From contig NZ_CP146963.1 of assembly GCF_037113525.1 (NCBI RefSeq), positions 2,666,001 through 2,730,000 of the forward strand: a DNA stretch of 64,000 bases, read 5' to 3'. The notes under the pieces are model-generated. The model worked only from the letters and a program-made list of their open reading frames with translations. It made no database searches and was not told where the DNA came from. A program made the position numbers and the translations under genes. Shown piece after piece: positions 60,739-64,000 of this stretch (positions are counted from its first letter, which is position 1; the number at the start of each line of letters is the position of its first letter). This DNA is from Butyrivibrio fibrisolvens. Its GTDB lineage: Bacteria > Bacillota > Clostridia > Lachnospirales > Lachnospiraceae.

Positions 60739-60886
60739 TTTCTAAACTAAAAATCTCCCCGTAAAAAATCATCTTGAAGGAATCATGCGATCCATATTCT
60801 GTGCAGCCTGTGGCAAAGTGCCTCCTGCTGACTTAAAACAGTAACGATTATACCTAATATGCTCGGCAGGCGCAATTGCAGGCGCT
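60739..60886. other. Gap upstream of the DUF805 gene, nothing seen
   Basis: This stretch lies between the DUF805 start and the terminator at 60887. It should carry the DUF805 promoter. No repeat, structured element or coding frame was recognised. Confidence 0.4.
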
Positions 60887-60918
60887 AAAAAAGGCTGCCG
60901 CACCAAAGCGACAGCCTT
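60887..60918 (-). terminator. Terminator of lipoprotein 2
   Basis: On the - strand AAGGCTGTCGC pairs with GCGGCAGCCTT around TTTGGT and runs into TTTTTT. It lies just outside copy 2 of the duplicated segment. Confidence 0.8.
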
Positions 60919-61122
60919 CGAAATTCGGAGGGTATTCAAAGATTTTGAGGGTCAAACATTTTGAGGGTATAGTTTGAGGGTCTATCGTGATAATAAACAA
61001 AGCCAGGATTAATTAGTTATTGAAACTAACTAATCCTGGTTCTTTTTACGAAGGGATTGTTCCCCACACTTCCTCCGTCTCTTATGATGTTTCTTGGAAT
61101 AAATATCGAAGGAGAAGGATAC

Positions 61123-61194
61123 ATGAATAGTATCACAGATATATTGGACCTTGAAGATAACGATGTGATAAAAGTGGGGGCCGGGTTGATTTGA
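61123..61194 (+). pseudogene. 24-codon stub resembling the start of an ISL3-type transposase, copy 2
   Basis: It reads MNSITDILDLEDNDVIKVGA then four more residues and a stop, two substitutions from copy 1. The ribosome-binding region is GGAGAAGGATAC rather than GAAGGAGGATAC. The rest of a transposase is absent in both copies, so the truncation preceded the duplication. Confidence 0.5.
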
Positions 61195-61205
61195 AGAATT
61201 TTTAA

Positions 61206-62018
61206 TTATCCGACAAGTTCTGCCCATGAATACCAGGTCATACCAGGAATGTCAGGTTTTGCATTAACATCGGGATGCTGTTTCATGTAGTTAATAGTCT
61301 GCTCAAGTTTCATTAAAGCGTCTACAGGTACAAATGTACCAGAGGCTGAAACTGGAACTGTTGAAACGTTCTTATATGAAAAGATGCATGCATATTTCAT
61401 GTCGCCGTTCATTGTGCCAGTAGCTACATATGAATATTCAGGATCCTGAAGGTTGGTTCCAAGGGACACAATGTATCCGTTGAAATAGAAATCAATATTC
61501 CATTCATCTCCTGAAATCTTTGTAGCATCAGCTCCAATAGCAGCACCATAATCTCTGAAATCTGAAAAATCTCCATCAGCAATATATTGCTCGATAACCG
61601 TAGAATAAGTCTGGGTAGCAGGAGGAGTTTCGGTCTGAGCTGTCTGCTCAGTAATCTGAACCTGCTCGGTATTCTGAGCCTGGTTGGTCTCCTGTGTTAT
61701 TTCCTGAGTAGTTGATTCTGCAGCTGCAGTCTCAGACTTCTCTTCAGCCTTTTTCTCGGTGTCTTTTGAAGACTCGGATGATGCTGCGACTTCAGCTTTG
61801 TCTTCGGATTTTTCCTCGACCTTCTCCTCAGCCTTCTTCTCTTCAACCTTCTTTTCTTCCTTCTTTGTTTCCTTAACAGGCTCTTCTTTCACAGTTTCAG
61901 TCTTTGCGACTGTCTCCTCCTTAGGAGCCTGTGCAGAAGCATCGTTTGTGCCTGTTTTGCCGCAAGCAGTGAGTGCTAAGACGACACAAAACATAAGTGC
62001 TAAAACTTGTTTCTTCAT
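61206..62018 (-). CDS. Lipoprotein with charged linker, paralogue 2
   Basis: The 270-residue protein has the same lipobox (LTAC), Lys/Glu linker and C-terminal domain as the gene at 47151. Most substitutions lie in the C-terminal domain, for example KYACIFSYKNVSTVPV where paralogue 1 has KYIYITPYKDVPTVPV. Length is unchanged, so both copies appear functional. Its upstream region differs wholly from copy 1: an AT-rich leader with a possible TTGATA, 18 bases, TACGAT promoter on the - strand. The two genes are therefore likely expressed differently. Function is unknown. Confidence 0.87.
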   Translation of the reverse strand: MKKQVLALMFCVVLALTACGKTGTNDASAQAPKEETVAKTETVKEEPVKETKKEEKKVEEKKAEEKVEEKSEDKAEVAASSESSKDTEKKAEEKSETAAAESTTQEITQETNQAQNTEQVQITEQTAQTETPPATQTYSTVIEQYIADGDFSDFRDYGAAIGADATKISGDEWNIDFYFNGYIVSLGTNLQDPEYSYVATGTMNGDMKYACIFSYKNVSTVPVSASGTFVPVDALMKLEQTINYMKQHPDVNAKPDIPGMTWYSWAELVG

Positions 62019-62132
62019 AATTTTACCCTCCTTAAGGATAAAAAAGAAATAATTAACCCGTTTAACAAAATATATATCGTACAGTCGCGATGTTTTTTAT
62101 ATCAAATCTCTATAAATAATAAAAACTTCTTG

Positions 62133-62432
62133 TTATCTGAACCCTTTGATCACCACTATGATTCCACCTACGATCAAAGCGATAGATGCGCCAAAACCAA
62201 AGATCCCTATTCCTAGCGACGAAAAAAATCATTTGAGTCTAAAAGCTCTTCTGTATTATGTACATTCTCATAGCAGGTAAACGCATCAATATGATCCTCT
62301 TCATCATAGATGACGCTGTTACCAACCTGTCTTCCAACAACTACTATGGAATCAATATCATCTCCCAAACCCTCCTGCTTGCAAAATCTAATACACCTGG
62401 TGAAGTGGTTGAGCCCTAGACACCACTTTGTG
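62133..62432 (-). pseudogene. Frameshifted gene remnant with C-terminal membrane helix
   Basis: On the - strand a frame without a start reads YTKWCLGLNHFTRCIRFCKQ, DDIDSIVVVGRQVGNSVIYD, EEDHIDAFTCYENVHNTEEL and LDSNDFF, then meets a stop right after a run of seven T (62220-62230). One base more in that run would join it to SLGIGIFGFGASIALIVGG and IIVVIKGFR, a membrane helix ending at 62133. It looks like a broken gene: a homopolymer frameshift plus loss of the 5' end. I do not recognise the family. Confidence 0.6.
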
Positions 62433-62461
62433 TAGTTTGAAAATTATATATTTTCAAACTA
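62433..62461. terminator. Palindromic terminator overlapping the DUF3298-like gene stop
   Basis: TAGTTTGAAAAT and ATTTTCAAACTA form a perfect 12-base inverted repeat around TATAT. It includes the stop codon of the gene ending 62459. A/T runs make it usable on either strand. Confidence 0.6.
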
Positions 62462-63832
62462 GTCCCACCAGTAGATACCGTAAATCCTTTCAATGTGGTC
62501 GCCGCTTATCGATACCTCGAATACTCCTAACAGCGCTGGTCCCATAGATGTATAGCTGTCAATATCAGTTTCTCTTAGTTCATTAACCTTATTAAACCAG
62601 GAAAGCGGCGTATCTCCATCTTCATAGAATGCGAAATACTCCATTTCACAGGATTCATCAAATACTGTATCCTCGTCTATATAGAGCCACTTGGTTCCTT
62701 CGTCGTCACCATTTACTGTGCTTACGCAGTCAACTTCATTGATATTGATCCTGGTATCTGAAAAATCATAGACATCTTCTGATGTTACAGTGTATCTAAC
62801 TTTAAATGTTGTCTGGAAATCACTTGATGCTGCAACTTCTGTACTTTCTGCTTCTTTAAGTTCCTTTGCATAAGTCTGTATATCAGGAATATCTTTATCA
62901 CTATAATTGATATATGTATCAGTAAATACATCCGGATAATCAGCAAAGCTTATCTTCACTGACTGTGAGCCTGCAGCATAGGATCCCATTGCATAGTCTT
63001 CAAAATAGATCGTGATGCCGTCATAATCTAAAGTCCATGCCAGATTCTCTGCATCATTGGAAAGTCTTCCTGGGATACCGTCTTTGAGATTTTGAAGATC
63101 ACTTGGGCATGATTCAAAATAGCCCTTCAGATCCTTGCTTTGTTTCTGCAGTTCGTCCGCAATGATATCAGGAAGATCCTTAGTATTCTCAACTACTGAA
63201 GAAAAAGAAATATCTTTTCCCGTAACAGGATCTATGTTGTAAGTCTTATAGCTTGTAACGCCGTGGGCACCTGCAAGATACAAATACTCAAGTAAACAAT
63301 ATGAAAATACTCTTCCGTCAGCTCTGGCCGGAGTATAGTTATGATCAAGCTCATATGCAAGGAACCATCCGGACTTGATCATCTCCTGAATCTCATCTTC
63401 ACTATCTGTAAAAAAAGTCACTATCTCTTCTTGGGCTTCGTCGTTTAATTCATCAAGCCTGTTCTGAAGCTCAGGGAAGTTCTCCTTATCGCTTTCTTCA
63501 AGTTCGATGGTATAGTAGTTGCCAATAGCAAGCTCTTTATCATCAGCGACAAAACTATATGGATTATTCTGATAGTTATAGTATATAGGAGCGCCAAGAT
63601 CTGCTTCTTCAGCTGTTTCATCAGCCGTCTTATCCGTTGTACTGTCATCAGATTTTTCATCTGATGCAGCATCTGTTGTAGCAGTATCTTCATCTGTTAC
63701 AGCTACGGTCGAATCATCTTTTTCATCTCCATCTGTTTCTTTGCTAAGAGCAATATCGCCGCAACCAGCCACAGAAAACGACAGAGCAATTGCCGAAACT
63801 ATGCTCATTGTCTTAAAACACTTACGTATCAT
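62459..63832 (-). CDS. DUF3298/RsiV-like lipoprotein
   Basis: The 457-residue protein has a lipoprotein signal with lipobox VAGC (Cys24). An acidic Asp/Thr/Ser linker (about 30-85: DEKSDDSTTDKTADETAEEA) separates it from the folded part. Residues about 100-310 resemble DUF4163/DUF3298: YYTIELEESDKENFPELQNRL, RVFSYCLLEYLYLAGAHGVT, SYKTYNIDPVTGKDISFSSV. RsiV anti-sigma factors use such a domain to bind lysozyme, but no helix-turn-helix or sigma gene lies beside it here. The C-terminal part (about 345-457) is unrecognised. Acts outside the membrane; role unknown. Confidence 0.85.
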   Translation of the reverse strand: MIRKCFKTMSIVSAIALSFSVAGCGDIALSKETDGDEKDDSTVAVTDEDTATTDAASDEKSDDSTTDKTADETAEEADLGAPIYYNYQNNPYSFVADDKELAIGNYYTIELEESDKENFPELQNRLDELNDEAQEEIVTFFTDSEDEIQEMIKSGWFLAYELDHNYTPARADGRVFSYCLLEYLYLAGAHGVTSYKTYNIDPVTGKDISFSSVVENTKDLPDIIADELQKQSKDLKGYFESCPSDLQNLKDGIPGRLSNDAENLAWTLDYDGITIYFEDYAMGSYAAGSQSVKISFADYPDVFTDTYINYSDKDIPDIQTYAKELKEAESTEVAASSDFQTTFKVRYTVTSEDVYDFSDTRININEVDCVSTVNGDDEGTKWLYIDEDTVFDESCEMEYFAFYEDGDTPLSWFNKVNELRETDIDSYTSMGPALLGVFEVSISGDHIERIYGIYWWD

Positions 63833-63861
63833 ATCGCTATCCTCTTTAAACTAAAATCAAT

Positions 63862-64000
63862 AGTTCACTCGCCAGGGTATTTATTCAACAAACAAGCAGT
63901 TCACTCACGCAGGTATTTACTCAATAACCCCGCAGCTCATTCACGCAGGTATTTAACTCAATAAACCAGCAGTTCGCTAACGCAGGTATCATCGTACTTG
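63862..64000. repeat. 36-37 bp tandem repeat, nearly four units
   Basis: Units start at 63862, 63898, 63934 and 63971 (the last cut by the window edge). Each opens with AGTTCACTCACGCAGGTATT or a near copy and closes with CTCAATAAACCAGC or similar. There are no spacers, so it is not a CRISPR. It lies just upstream of the DUF3298-like lipoprotein gene, in its promoter or leader region. Confidence 0.85.

Larger units (their letters stand above)
60930..62037 (-). repeat. 1.1-kb duplicated segment, copy 2
   Basis: It matches 46880-47982 in order and orientation over the terminator hairpin, the stub frame and the whole lipoprotein gene. Similarity ends after CTTAAGG upstream of the lipoprotein start, where AT-rich unrelated sequence begins. 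A second 17-base block near the left end (GTCAAACATTTTGAGGG) is not in copy 1. Confidence 0.93.

Noticed and set aside
61759..62052. Open frame on + strand similar to the one near 47704
   Set aside because: Same opposite-strand artefact, similar only because the lipoprotein gene is duplicated.
63862..64000. Possible CRISPR array
   Set aside because: Units follow each other without unique spacers and no cas gene is near.

Overview
The window looks like the chromosome of a rumen or gut Lachnospiraceae bacterium of the Butyrivibrio/Pseudobutyrivibrio type. This is an inference from the moderately low GC, Gram-positive ribosome-binding sites and lipoprotein signals, YesM/YesN-type two-component regulation, a flagellin, and dense hemicellulose-degrading loci. 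No rRNA, tRNA or CRISPR array was seen.

Bases 1-30400 are mostly one xylan/arabinoxylan region read leftward. A partial solute-binding protein, a GH115 alpha-glucuronidase and a GH43 enzyme lie divergent from an AraC regulator. An intact IS1182-family insertion sequence follows. Beyond it lie an anchored solute-binding protein, a YesN response regulator, a YesM sensor kinase, a second GH43, a secreted SGNH-esterase/GH10-xylanase fusion, a cytoplasmic SGNH esterase, a GH3 enzyme and a GH51 arabinofuranosidase. The layout suggests that the surface xylanase/esterase cuts and deacetylates xylan, transporters import the oligomers, and cytoplasmic GH115, GH43, GH3, GH51 and esterase finish them. 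The right part of this region holds a membrane protein, a thioesterase and a CPBP protease.

Bases 30600-39700 hold motility and signalling genes: an EAL-HDOD protein and a large flagellin read divergently from sigma-28-like promoters, then DJ-1, metallo-hydrolase and NUDIX genes, and a membrane protein with two periplasmic-type sensor domains plus GGDEF and EAL. Bases 39800-44200 hold a sugar isomerase/epimerase-like gene and two Gfo/Idh/MocA dehydrogenases beside a second AraC regulator. An antiporter/XRE pair stands back to back with an Rpn-type nuclease gene (44200-46900).

Bases 48300-56200 are a sucrose/fructo-oligosaccharide locus: LplB/LplC-type permeases, binding lipoprotein, cytoplasmic GH32 and fructokinase, divergent from a LacI regulator, with clear GAAACGTTTC-type operators. 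A chemoreceptor, a DUF805 membrane protein and a DUF3298-like lipoprotein close the window.

The most unusual signal is a family of long (about 280-296 bp) intergenic hairpins at 24121, 29254 and 56179, plus a decayed copy near 24545. Outer and apical stem sequences differ greatly between copies yet stay complementary, while internal and terminal loops are nearly identical. That covariation-like pattern is not explained by any gene here. A second notable structure is a 1.1-kb duplication (46880 and 60930) carrying a paralogous lipoprotein gene and a 24-codon stub that resembles an ISL3-type transposase start.
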